Below, one piece after another: positions 7,028-15,400 of a stretch of DNA of 16,370 bases. Under the pieces are notes generated by a model. The model searched no databases. It was not told the DNA's origin and saw only the letters and a list, made by a program, of their open reading frames with translations. Each line of letters starts with the position of its first letter. The first letter of the stretch is position 1. Origin of the DNA: Saprospiraceae bacterium UBA2365 (lineage in GTDB: Bacteria; Bacteroidota; Bacteroidia; Chitinophagales; Saprospiraceae); the NCBI GenBank assembly GCA_002344345.1, contig DDTL01000165.1, forward strand, positions 1-16,370, in the 5' to 3' direction. The position numbers were made by a program, and so were the translations under genes.

Positions 7028-9055
7028 ATGAACGATATACTGGCTTTCCAACAAGCTGTCAACAAAGGGATTCCCGGAGTTTTGCCACCCTCAAAAGAGC
7101 GGGACCACAGCATTCCACACGCACCAAAAAGAGTGATTGATCTGTTGCTCAGTAAAGAAGAAAAAAAACTGGCGATCAAAAATGCGCTCAGGTATTTCCC
7201 GAAAAAATGGCATCAAATCCTGGCAGAAGAATTCCTACACGAACTCAACCAATATGGCAGGATCTATATGTACCGGTTTTTGCCGGATTATGAAATGATA
7301 GCCAGACCGATCACGGATTATCCAGCTAGATCACGGCAGGCAGCTGCGATCATGCTGATGATACAGAACAACCTGGACAAAAAAGTGGCCAAATATCCAC
7401 ACGAACTGATCACTTATGGCGGAAATGGAGCGGTGTTCCAAAACTGGGCGCAATATCTGCTGACCATGAAATATCTGTCCGAAATGACGGATGATCAGAC
7501 CCTTGTATTGTACTCCGGCCATCCGATGGGATTATTTCCTTCTCACCCCAAAGCGCCCAGGGTGGTCGTGACTAACGGTATGATGATCCCGAACTATTCC
7601 AAAAAAGACGACTGGAACAAATATAACGCATTGGGCGTGACTTCGTATGGTCAGATGACAGCCGGTTCCTTCATGTACATCGGACCGCAGGGCATCGTTC
7701 ATGGAACGACCATCACTTTGCTCAATGCCGGACGGTTGAAACACCTGGGTGAAAGCAATCTGAAGGGCAAATTATATGTTACTTCCGGCCTTGGAGGTAT
7801 GTCCGGCGCTCAGTCCAAAGCTGCTGTGATCACCGGAGCAGTCGGGGTAATCGCAGAAGTGGACCCTGATGCCATAGGCCAAAGAATAGCAGATGGATAC
7901 ATATTAAAAGAAAATGTATATTATGATCTGGATGAACTGACAGAAAAAATTCTGGAAGCCAAAAAAAACCAAAGGGCCATTGCGCTGATCTATCACGGCA
8001 ACATTGTTGATCTGCTGGAAGAGCTCGTAAATAAAAAAATACCTGTTGAACTTGGTTCAGACCAGACATCATTGCACAATATAGACGATCTCGGGTATTG
8101 TCCTGCCGGTTACAGTTTTTCGGAAGCAAAAAATTTGCTGAATACCGACAAGACCAGATTTTTGGAGGAAGTCCGTAAATCGCTGATCAGGCATGTGGAT
8201 GCCATCAACGAACTGTGTGCCAGAGGGATGTATTTCTGGGATTATGGCAATGCTTTTCTTCTGGAAGCCGGAAAAGCCGGTGCGGATATCTGGAAAAATG
8301 AGGCTACCGGAACCTATAAATACCCTTCCTATGTGGAAGATATCATGGGGCCGATGTGTTTTGACTACGGTTTCGGGCCTTTCAGGTGGGTTTGCACGTC
8401 GGGCTTACAGGAAGATCTGGACTTTACTGACCGCCTGGCTGCCAGGGTATTGAAGGATCTGGCGGCCCAATCACCTCCCGAGATTCTGGGACAGCTGAAA
8501 GACAACATCAACTGGATCGAAGCCGCCGGAGATAATCTGCCGGTTGTCGGGTCAAAATCCAGGATATTATACGCTGATGCCACAGGCAGGAAAGAGATCG
8601 CCCTGGCATTCAACCAGGCGATAGCAGAAGGCAGGGTCCAAGGACCGGTGGTTTTGGGCAGGGATCATCACGATGTTTCGGGCACGGACTCTCCATTTCG
8701 TGAAACCTCCAATATCAATGACGGAAGCCGTTTTACGGCAGATATGGCGGTTCACAATGTGATCGGTGACGCATTCCGCGGCGCTACCTGGGTGAGCATT
8801 CACAACGGAGGCGGTGTCGGTTGGGGTGAAGTGATCAACGGCGGATTTGGGATGGTGATCGACGGCAGTAAACAAGCAGAGGAAAACATCCGAAGCATGT
8901 TGTTCTGGGATGTCAATAACGGTATTGCGAGGCGTTCCTGGGCCAGAAACGACGAAGCTATATTTGCGATCAAAAGGGCGATGGAAGAAAATCCGCAATT
9001 GGTTGTCACCTTACCTGAAATGGCTGATGACCAGCTGTTTGACGACTTATTTTAG
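7028..9055 (+). CDS. hutU: Urocanate hydratase, long (eukaryote-like) form
   Basis: Converts urocanate to 4-imidazolone-5-propionate with tightly bound NAD+, the second step of histidine degradation, in the cytoplasm. The 675-residue length matches the long form also found in animals rather than the roughly 555-residue proteobacterial form; the extra length is partly an N-terminal extension (1 to about 85). Recognisable family blocks are GHPMGLFPSHPKAPRVVVTN (164-183), the Gly-rich NAD-binding stretch TSGLGGMSGAQ (252-262), FGPFRWVCTSG (449-459), GRDHHDVSGTDSPFRET (544-560) and GATWVSIHNGGGVGWGEV (585-602). The segment aligned with the classical FQGLPARICW signature reads SKSRILYAD (509-517), so the Cys410 of Pseudomonas putida urocanase is not at that place; Cys456 in RWVCTSG is the conserved cysteine in this form. 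It follows the hydratase-family gene by 11 bp. No hutH, hutI or hutG is in the window. Confidence 0.96.
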   Translation: MNDILAFQQAVNKGIPGVLPPSKERDHSIPHAPKRVIDLLLSKEEKKLAIKNALRYFPKKWHQILAEEFLHELNQYGRIYMYRFLPDYEMIARPITDYPARSRQAAAIMLMIQNNLDKKVAKYPHELITYGGNGAVFQNWAQYLLTMKYLSEMTDDQTLVLYSGHPMGLFPSHPKAPRVVVTNGMMIPNYSKKDDWNKYNALGVTSYGQMTAGSFMYIGPQGIVHGTTITLLNAGRLKHLGESNLKGKLYVTSGLGGMSGAQSKAAVITGAVGVIAEVDPDAIGQRIADGYILKENVYYDLDELTEKILEAKKNQRAIALIYHGNIVDLLEELVNKKIPVELGSDQTSLHNIDDLGYCPAGYSFSEAKNLLNTDKTRFLEEVRKSLIRHVDAINELCARGMYFWDYGNAFLLEAGKAGADIWKNEATGTYKYPSYVEDIMGPMCFDYGFGPFRWVCTSGLQEDLDFTDRLAARVLKDLAAQSPPEILGQLKDNINWIEAAGDNLPVVGSKSRILYADATGRKEIALAFNQAIAEGRVQGPVVLGRDHHDVSGTDSPFRETSNINDGSRFTADMAVHNVIGDAFRGATWVSIHNGGGVGWGEVINGGFGMVIDGSKQAEENIRSMLFWDVNNGIARRSWARNDEAIFAIKRAMEENPQLVVTLPEMADDQLFDDLF

Positions 9056-9097
9056 GAATTTAAAATTGAAAACAATTGATTTCAAGTAATTTTTGAT

Positions 9098-9250
9098 ATG
9101 AATTCAACTCAATCCTTTAGAAAGGCTGAACAGTTGCATCAAATTTTTGTTAAGGAAAATGCAAGCACCAAAGTGCAGATGCAGCGTTTTTTGGGTCAAA
9201 AATTGAGCACAATATCATGGTCCAGTCGATCATTTAACATAACAATTTAG
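9098..9250 (+). CDS. Possible 50-residue small protein, doubtful
   Basis: An ATG-initiated frame of 50 codons ends at TAG 9248-9250. The product begins MNSTQSFRKAEQLHQIFVKE and is polar, with no signal peptide, membrane segment or known motif. It starts 42 bp after hutU. It could be a genuine small ORF cotranscribed with hutU, a decayed gene fragment, or chance; I do not recognise it. Confidence 0.2.
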   Translation: MNSTQSFRKAEQLHQIFVKENASTKVQMQRFLGQKLSTISWSSRSFNITI

Positions 9251-9309
9251 AGTAAATTGAATTGAAAAATAGAAGTTATTTCACAATGTTTTAAAATACA
9301 CTATTCTAT

Positions 9310-9337
9310 CTCTGTGAAACTCTGTGCCTACTCTGTG
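9310..9337. repeat. Three tandem CTCTGTG motifs
   Basis: CTCTGTG occurs at 9310-9316, 9320-9326 and 9331-9337, separated by AAA-like and CCTA-like spacers (period 10-11 bp). Similar low-complexity CTCTGTG or CTTTGTG triplets are, from memory, common between genes in Bacteroidota genomes, where no function is established. Confidence 0.65.
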
Positions 9338-9367
9338 TAACAAAAAAAATCTAATAAGGAAATCCGT

Positions 9368-9387
9368 CTGGTGAACAAGCTCACCAG
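9368..9387 (+). promoter_or_regulatory. Perfect 7-bp hairpin in the lipA leader
   Basis: CTGGTGA (9368-9374) and TCACCAG (9381-9387) pair perfectly around a 6-base loop ACAAGC, ending 15 bp before the lipA ATG. Its position would let it affect translation initiation or serve as an operator, but no regulator or ligand can be named. A terminator is unlikely because no T run follows. Confidence 0.45.
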
Positions 9388-9402
9388 GATCAAAATAAAA
9401 AC

Positions 9403-10266
9403 ATGAATCTTGAACAAATAACACCCGTTCCCCGTAAAAAACCCGATTGGTTGAAAGTAAGACTTCCCATCGGAGAAAGTTTCCGCGAAGTCAAGCAGAT
9501 CGTGGATACGAACAAGCTCCATACGATCTGTCAAAGCGGCAATTGTCCCAACATGGGCGAATGTTGGGGTGTCGGAACTGCCACTTTCATGATCCTCGGT
9601 AATATCTGTACAAGAAGTTGTGCTTTTTGCAATGTCAAAACCGGCAAACCAACCGAATACGATACGGAAGAACCCATGCGCGTCGCCCGCGCGATACAGA
9701 CTATGAAGGTCAAACATGCCGTGATCACTTCAGTCAACCGTGACGAACTGGCGGACAAAGGCGCTGATATCTGGCATCAGACGGTCAGAATGATCAAAAA
9801 ACTGAGTCCTCATACCACTATTGAGACCTTGATCCCTGATGTGAAAGCAGACTGGGAAGCCCTGGAAAAGATGATCTCTGCCGGCCAGGAGATTGTGAGT
9901 CACAATATGGAAACCGTGCGTTCGCTTTACCGGACGATCCGGCCACAGGCGCATTACGACCGCAGCCTGGAGCAGATCAAACGTACCAAAGCCTATGGAA
10001 AACGCACCAAATCAGGCATCATGCTCGGGCTTGGGGAAACCCGCGAGGAAGTATTACAGATCATGGATGACCTGAGGGCGCACGATTGTGACATCATGAC
10101 CCTGGGACAATACCTTCAGCCCACCAAAAACCATGCTGAGGTGATGGAATACGTACATCCCGATGTTTTTGCAGAATACAAAGAGATCGGCCTGGCGAAA
10201 GGTTTTGCTTTCGTTGAAAGCGGCCCGCTGGTGAGGTCATCTTATCATGCGGAAAGGCATTTGTAA
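9403..10266 (+). CDS. lipA: Lipoyl synthase
   Basis: A radical SAM enzyme that inserts two sulfur atoms into protein-bound octanoyl groups to make lipoyl cofactors for 2-oxoacid dehydrogenases and the glycine cleavage system, in the cytoplasm. The auxiliary, sacrificial [4Fe-4S] cluster motif is C43-x4-C48-x5-C54; the radical SAM cluster motif is C69-x3-C73-x2-C76 (CTRSCAFC). The C-terminal RSSYHAE (278-284) supplies the serine ligand of the auxiliary cluster. The 287-residue length is normal for the family. The ATG chosen is the first in frame, 15 bp after a leader hairpin. lipB is not adjacent, and the gene appears to be transcribed alone. Confidence 0.98.
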   Translation: MNLEQITPVPRKKPDWLKVRLPIGESFREVKQIVDTNKLHTICQSGNCPNMGECWGVGTATFMILGNICTRSCAFCNVKTGKPTEYDTEEPMRVARAIQTMKVKHAVITSVNRDELADKGADIWHQTVRMIKKLSPHTTIETLIPDVKADWEALEKMISAGQEIVSHNMETVRSLYRTIRPQAHYDRSLEQIKRTKAYGKRTKSGIMLGLGETREEVLQIMDDLRAHDCDIMTLGQYLQPTKNHAEVMEYVHPDVFAEYKEIGLAKGFAFVESGPLVRSSYHAERHL

Positions 10267-10303
10267 AATTTGAAGATTCGAGGATTCGAAAATTTGAAAA
10301 TTG
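10267..10303. repeat. Degenerate TTGAAGATTCGA-type low-complexity repeat
   Basis: Directly after the lipA stop, short AT-rich motifs recur (TTTGAAGATTCG, GGATTCGAAAA, TTTGAAAATTG), giving a loose tandem of 10-13 bp. It contains the palindrome TTCGAA. Such runs are familiar between Bacteroidota genes. It ends with the left copy of AAAATTG (10297-10303), which abuts the MITE-like element. Confidence 0.5.
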
Positions 10304-10441
10304 AGTCTACTCCGAAAATTCTGATTTGTTGACTCCCGATAGTTTTTTGTCCTACCCCTTAAATGGAAACGATTGATAATCAACATATTAAAAGCCCATT
10401 TTACCGGAAATTAGGGGGTAAAGACTTTTCGGAGTAGACTT
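10304..10441. mobile_element. MITE-like palindromic element with 15-bp perfect terminal inverted repeats
   Basis: AGTCTACTCCGAAAA at 10304-10318 recurs exactly as its reverse complement at 10426-10440. AAAATTG flanks the element on both sides (10297-10303 and 10442-10448), a candidate 7-bp target-site duplication (or 6 bp, AAAATT, if the ends are set one base further out). A second nested pair, TACCCCTTAA with TTAGGGGGTA, strengthens the palindrome with one G-T pair. The 138-bp interval has no coding frame of note. Size, ends and flanking duplication are typical of a non-autonomous transposon derivative; the parent IS family cannot be named. An alternative is a long hairpin acting as a bidirectional terminator between the converging lipA and T9SS genes. 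Confidence 0.7.
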
Positions 10442-10567
10442 AAAATTGGGTTTGTCTGAAAAAAATAAATAGCCAGGAATCTTTGAGTAATATTGAGTAT
10501 TTCAAATATTTTATTTCGCTGATTAGTGTGTTTTAAGCATAATTTATTATTATTATCATATCTTCCC
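10442..10567. other. AT-rich spacer between convergent genes
   Basis: No gene is seen here. A weak hairpin, AATATTGA (10489-10496) against TCAAATATT (10502-10510) with one bulge, might serve as a poor terminator for either converging gene; it has no GC-rich stem. Confidence 0.3.
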
Positions 10568-12391
10568 CTACTCCACCACCACCTTCTCCGTCTTCATCAG
10601 TCTGCCGCCATCGGTCATCACACAGAAATACATGCCCGGTGAAAGACGGGTCAGATCCAATGTGTTCTGACCGTAATACAAGCGGGTGGATAACACCGTT
10701 TTGCCTGTCACATCCAAGATGGTAACCATGCCTTTCTCGGGAATATACTCACCCAGGGTGATCAGGAGCTTCTCCGACACCGGATTCGGATAGAGGGATA
10801 TCTGATCTGTTTTGAAATCGTATCCGTCGGAGGTGCCCGTTCCGCCTATGTTGACGATGCGACAGACAGTATTTACACTATTCTCATTGCTCACAGTGAG
10901 ACAGACTTCATACGTTCCGTTTTTGTCATAGCGGTGCACAGGATACCTTTCTTCGCTATTCGGACTGCCATCTCCAAAATCCCAGTTCCACGTCTCTGGC
11001 CTGAAGTATGACAGATCCGTAAACCGCAGCCGCAGATGATCCAGTGTATCCGCTTCATACCTGAATTTTGCCACCGGATGATTGTCCATACCTAAGGTGT
11101 CGCAGGGAGAACCGTCTAAAGGACCGAGACGGTAATCGGGGAAATTCGGAAGTCCTCTTGCAATTCCGGTCGGCATCAACAATGAATGCTGCCTGACATC
11201 ACATCCGACACCCCCATTAAAAGGACTGTGCATGACACTTACCATGCGGGTGCTTGCAGAAGACGACATGATGTATATCCTACCATCCGGCGCCAGGCTC
11301 ATAATACAAAAATCTACAGGCCTTCCAAGGGGCTGTATAGTATCATAAGGAAAATAATACTCATAACCGTCGTATATGGCTACCTTTAATTCACTTGCCA
11401 GAACATCTGCTTTCCCCAGATCATACTGGTATATGAAATCCCTGTTGCACATATATAGATATTTACTATCGTGGGAAAATGATACACCGAAACCAAATCT
11501 GTAGTTGGAAACATCCACATACAAAAATTCCGGATTTAGAATAATACCTTTACACCTGTCAAACTTACTTAAGAAAAACTGAGCTCCGGTTGCTGAGAAT
11601 TTATGAGCTACAAACCAACTCAACCACTTTCCATCGGGCGAACCATATATCTGCCCTATTCCATCATTGGCGGGCAATCCCGTGTCCATCCGTCCATGAA
11701 AATGGATGCCGTTAGGATTGACCAGCCAGATATTGAGCGAATTCCCTACTCTACGGGGAGTGATCAACCACCAATCCCTGCCATTGCCATGCCTGACTGC
11801 TGTGATACTACCGGATAATGAATCCTGCATTATCACATTGTCTTTTGAAATTAATTCTCCCCCGGGATCATCATCACTGACCATAAACTTAGCATAGCTG
11901 ATCTGGTAATTATAATTCTTATTGGCCTCTCTCGCATAAGTAGTATAAAATGTGTAATACAAATCCGGCGTGCCCGGGACAGGCAACATAAGCGCTTCCT
12001 GCACGCCCAGCAAGCCCGATGGAATGGCCATATTCTTATCTCCCAGATTGCAGTATTCCCAGTCCAGGCTGTAATTGATCGTATCTTCAATAGGTTGATC
12101 GAACCGATTGTATATTACCTGTCCGTTCGTATAGGCCAGGATACTGCCATCTGCAGTGCATATACTTGAATTGATCCCTGCAAAATCAAGAAATCGCTTT
12201 GGATCGTAGTATATCTTTGGCGGGTCATAATTGAAATCTAGATTAGTCGCTCCCCGTGTAGTGTCCGCTGCCCGATCGGGAAGTATTATATCATAAGGTT
12301 CATCTCCTACCATCCAAATATGATCTTCCTTCTGGGCATGACCTAAAAATGTGAAGAAAAAAAAGAATATTAATAATAAGAAATTATGCAT
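10568..12391 (-). CDS. T9SS-secreted PKD-domain protein with propeller-like N-terminal region
   Basis: A surface or secreted protein of unknown function, 607 residues from the ATG at 12391. The start MHNFLLLIFFFFFTFLGHAQ is a clear Sec signal peptide, cleaved probably after HAQ. The same frame extends 19 codons upstream to ATG 12448, but that stretch lies across an intrinsic terminator and is rejected. Residues about 25-430 are rich in short strands with SPDGKWLSW, SHDSKYLYM and APDGRIYIM blocks, suggesting beta-propeller blades. A PKD domain occupies about 437-516 (WNWDFGDGS near 468-476). Residues about 531-607 are a type A T9SS sorting domain (SLYPNPVSEKLLI, ending KTEKVVVE), which directs export across the outer membrane and cell-surface attachment. 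From memory, such propeller-PKD-CTD proteins are multigene families in Saprospiraceae. The T9SS machinery itself is not in the window. Confidence 0.88.
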   Translation of the reverse strand: MHNFLLLIFFFFFTFLGHAQKEDHIWMVGDEPYDIILPDRAADTTRGATNLDFNYDPPKIYYDPKRFLDFAGINSSICTADGSILAYTNGQVIYNRFDQPIEDTINYSLDWEYCNLGDKNMAIPSGLLGVQEALMLPVPGTPDLYYTFYTTYAREANKNYNYQISYAKFMVSDDDPGGELISKDNVIMQDSLSGSITAVRHGNGRDWWLITPRRVGNSLNIWLVNPNGIHFHGRMDTGLPANDGIGQIYGSPDGKWLSWFVAHKFSATGAQFFLSKFDRCKGIILNPEFLYVDVSNYRFGFGVSFSHDSKYLYMCNRDFIYQYDLGKADVLASELKVAIYDGYEYYFPYDTIQPLGRPVDFCIMSLAPDGRIYIMSSSASTRMVSVMHSPFNGGVGCDVRQHSLLMPTGIARGLPNFPDYRLGPLDGSPCDTLGMDNHPVAKFRYEADTLDHLRLRFTDLSYFRPETWNWDFGDGSPNSEERYPVHRYDKNGTYEVCLTVSNENSVNTVCRIVNIGGTGTSDGYDFKTDQISLYPNPVSEKLLITLGEYIPEKGMVTILDVTGKTVLSTRLYYGQNTLDLTRLSPGMYFCVMTDGGRLMKTEKVVVE

Positions 12392-12410
12392 ACATAAGTT
12401 TTTAATAAAA

Positions 12411-12446
12411 GCCCGGATCTGTAATGTCAGGATAACTGATCCGGGC
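12411..12446 (-). terminator. Intrinsic terminator of the upstream 1230-residue protein gene
   Basis: On the minus strand GCCCGGATC and GATCCGGGC (12438-12446 and 12411-12419) form a perfect 9-bp GC-rich stem around an 18-base loop, followed by TTTTATT. It begins 14 bp after the stop of the upstream gene (12460) and ends 20 bp before the next start (12391), so it separates the two T9SS genes into different transcripts unless read through. Confidence 0.8.
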
Positions 12447-12459
12447 ATCTGATTAATAA

Positions 12460-15400
12460 TTACCTGATCAATACCAGCCTGCCTGAAGCCACAAGTTCAT
12501 TCTTATTCATTAGTTTTACATAATATAGCCCGTTATTATTATCAGAAAAATCAAGATTGATCTTTTCAGATATGTTAACCAATTTTGATCTCATTATTTC
12601 TTTTCCTGTAAAATCATAAACAAGAATCTGATCTGCTTCCTGATTTCCCCAGCCGATTACGACATTTCCATTGGAAGGATTCGGAAATATATTCAAATTC
12701 GTAATATCAGTTTGCATACTTCGGGGTTTAATTGTCCTTGCACAGTTGTTTTCTATACTTATCTCATCCGTACCCAGCCCATGTGAGTCAAGTATTCCCC
12801 ATGCTTCATAAACCACGCTGCCATAATCGAGAGGACATAGTTTTGCGATTCGCAGCAAATCTTTCCATTCATTCTCTGAAATATTCTTTGCACCATTGAT
12901 AATGATTCTCATCTCTATCTCGCGAACTTTCTTCAACTCAGTCAGAAACGGATACCTTGAACTTAAATTTGCCAACCTGCCTAAAATATTGACTGCCCTT
13001 GCCTGGGAACTTAGTTTCAGGTTGGCATTAATACCTTCGATCCTTGAAACAGCTGACGTAATGTTTTGATAATATAACACGGGTTGAATGACAACTGATG
13101 GATCAGGATTGTTAATGTGCCAGTCAGTGATCTCAAGTGCATTTTCCCGGATCACCTGATGTGCATTGTTGATCTCAATGATTGCAGAATCAGTCATTTC
13201 ATAAATATTTCTGATATCCTCCTGAATTAGATACCAGTCGATAACTTCCTGGAGTATTTCCCCGTTGCATTCATTTACTCCTTCCAGTAATTGCACTGAA
13301 TCTATCTTTGACTCCCAGTCTATCAATGGATACTTATACTGAAACTTATACATATACATGGCATTCTCCCATTCGGACAGTTCCTTGTACGGGTTCAATC
13401 CTGTGGCATTGTGTTTGCATGTTCTCACATAATTGACTGCTACTTCATTAACTTTATCATCAGATATATCCGCATCTCCTCCACCGTTTCCTCCGGGATT
13501 ATCAATATTACACTCCTGGTATTCTTCGCAACTTTTTGAAGTTCCGGTTGTCCTGAACCATTGACTTCCCCATAACGAAGGATAGATGTCCAAAGGTTTA
13601 TGACCTATCTGGACAGGATCAACAATGAATTGATTCTTAGAAATGTATGTCTGATTTGCTTCAAATTCAGTAATTTGTGCAGAGCTTTGCTGGGGATTCC
13701 AGATATTACCTCTGGAAGGCTGAACACCGATTGTGGAGCCGTGTTTTAATTCCAGCGTTTTGATCTTATTGGCATAAAGTGAACTGAATTGTTCTCCTCC
13801 ATTCGTAAAAAGAAAAGTTCGTCCAAAAATATTAGAGGTATTGCAGCAGAAAGTATTATTCACACTACTACTGGCTCTAAACAAATCAGTCATATCATGA
13901 GCTGTATTATCCCTGAAAAAACCATCATCTGAATTTAATATATCAATCAGATGTCCATATCCGGGATTTGCAGTATTGGTGTAAAAATTGTTATTCACCA
14001 ATACCATGCCGGGACTATTATAAATAGTTATACTGTTGGAACGATCCATATTAAATCGGTTATTTGAAACAAGCGGCGAGGTTAAATCCTCAGAATAATT
14101 CTGATCAAAGTAGTTTCTTTGGAAATCTATAACATGCGAGGTGCCTGCAGAATTAAATTTGAAATTGAAAATATTATCATCTATATGAATCTTATGATGG
14201 CTATTATCACTAAAGGAAATGGCGAAAGAAAAACTGCTTATATTAACATCAAAAATATTCTTCTTTTCCACACTAAAATTACCACCTTTATTATTTCTGA
14301 CAACTATTCTTGGCCCAATGTACATTTCTATATCACTATGCATTACAAATCTGTTTTCAACAATATCCAATAAATTATTCATGCCATTGTAACACATTAC
14401 AGAACAAGTATTCCCATTAAAATCATTATCATTAATAACGACATTCGAATTACTTTCTTCCATATAGATCCCATAATTTGTATACCTATTCATTGCAGAG
14501 GTGATATCATCGATAATGAATGAATTTTTATTGTTAATACTCATTCCAGACTTTTTGGCCTTTATCCCATATTCCAGATTTCGGAAAACGTTATTCCCAT
14601 CTACATTCAACATCGCCAGATTATAAACACTTATTCCACTCTCGCTTCTAGGTTTATAGTTTGGCTGACCAGGGTATTTGCCCAACATATTTCCACTAAA
14701 ATAAAATTCATTATCCGTAAAATTATTAATTATTTCAAAAGCATTAGGCTGATCTTTCAGAGAAATACCAACAATATTATTTAGGAATTCAGAATTTCTT
14801 GCCACTACCGACGTATTATCAAACGCTTCAATCCCTATATATGCGTCCCTGATGAGTGAATTTGTGAAATATGCCCTGTTGTCAGATTGGTTACTTTCCG
14901 GGAGTACAAATCCCCTCCACATTAATGAACATGCCTGGAATTGAGAATTAGCAGACCACAATCGTCCGTATACTTCAATTTCTGCACCCGAGTCATTGAA
15001 CCAATGTGTATTTAACAGAATGACATTCCGGTCAATAACCAGCTTCCCCTCAAGCGTGAAGCAGGCATTCTGGATCAGCCTGTATCCGAAAGGTCCGATT
15101 ACCGAAGGGATAACCGGATTAGAACCTTCGATCAGAGAACTCAGGTATACCGTAGCATTCGGAAGACCAATACCTATGCAATCTGTCAGATTATCACAGG
15201 AATAAGGAGGATTATCCACAGTTATTTGTTGACACAACTCTCCGCAGCAACCATTATTATCCTTAACTTTAAGACAAACATTGTAAGTCCCTGATGCACC
15301 ATACGTATGAACAGGTTCCGCCTGAGTACTGAAATTACCATCTCCAAAATCCCAATAATACTCTACAAATTGGGACATCGAGGATGCGTTCACACTGGAA

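Larger units (their letters stand above)
9056..9402. other. Gene-poor spacer between hutU and lipA
   Basis: This spacer holds four minor items. A near-perfect palindrome at 9066-9085 (TTGAAA and TTTCAA arms around CAATTG), followed by a T run at 9090-9094, may act as a weak terminator for hutU. A 50-codon frame lies at 9098-9250. The CTCTGTG triplet repeat is at 9310-9337. The leader hairpin of lipA is at 9368-9387. No clear TAnnTTTG box was found; TATCTCTG at 9307-9314 has one mismatch. No tRNA or riboswitch was recognised. Confidence 0.5.

Noticed and set aside
12351..12376. A8 run encoding part of the poly-Phe signal peptide, considered as a phase-variable tract
   Set aside because: Eight bases is short, poly-Phe suits a signal peptide anyway, and there is no second evidence of slippage.
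12392..12448. Extended N-terminus of the 607-residue T9SS protein from ATG 12448
   Set aside because: It would place 19 residues ahead of a clear signal peptide and runs through an intrinsic terminator stem.
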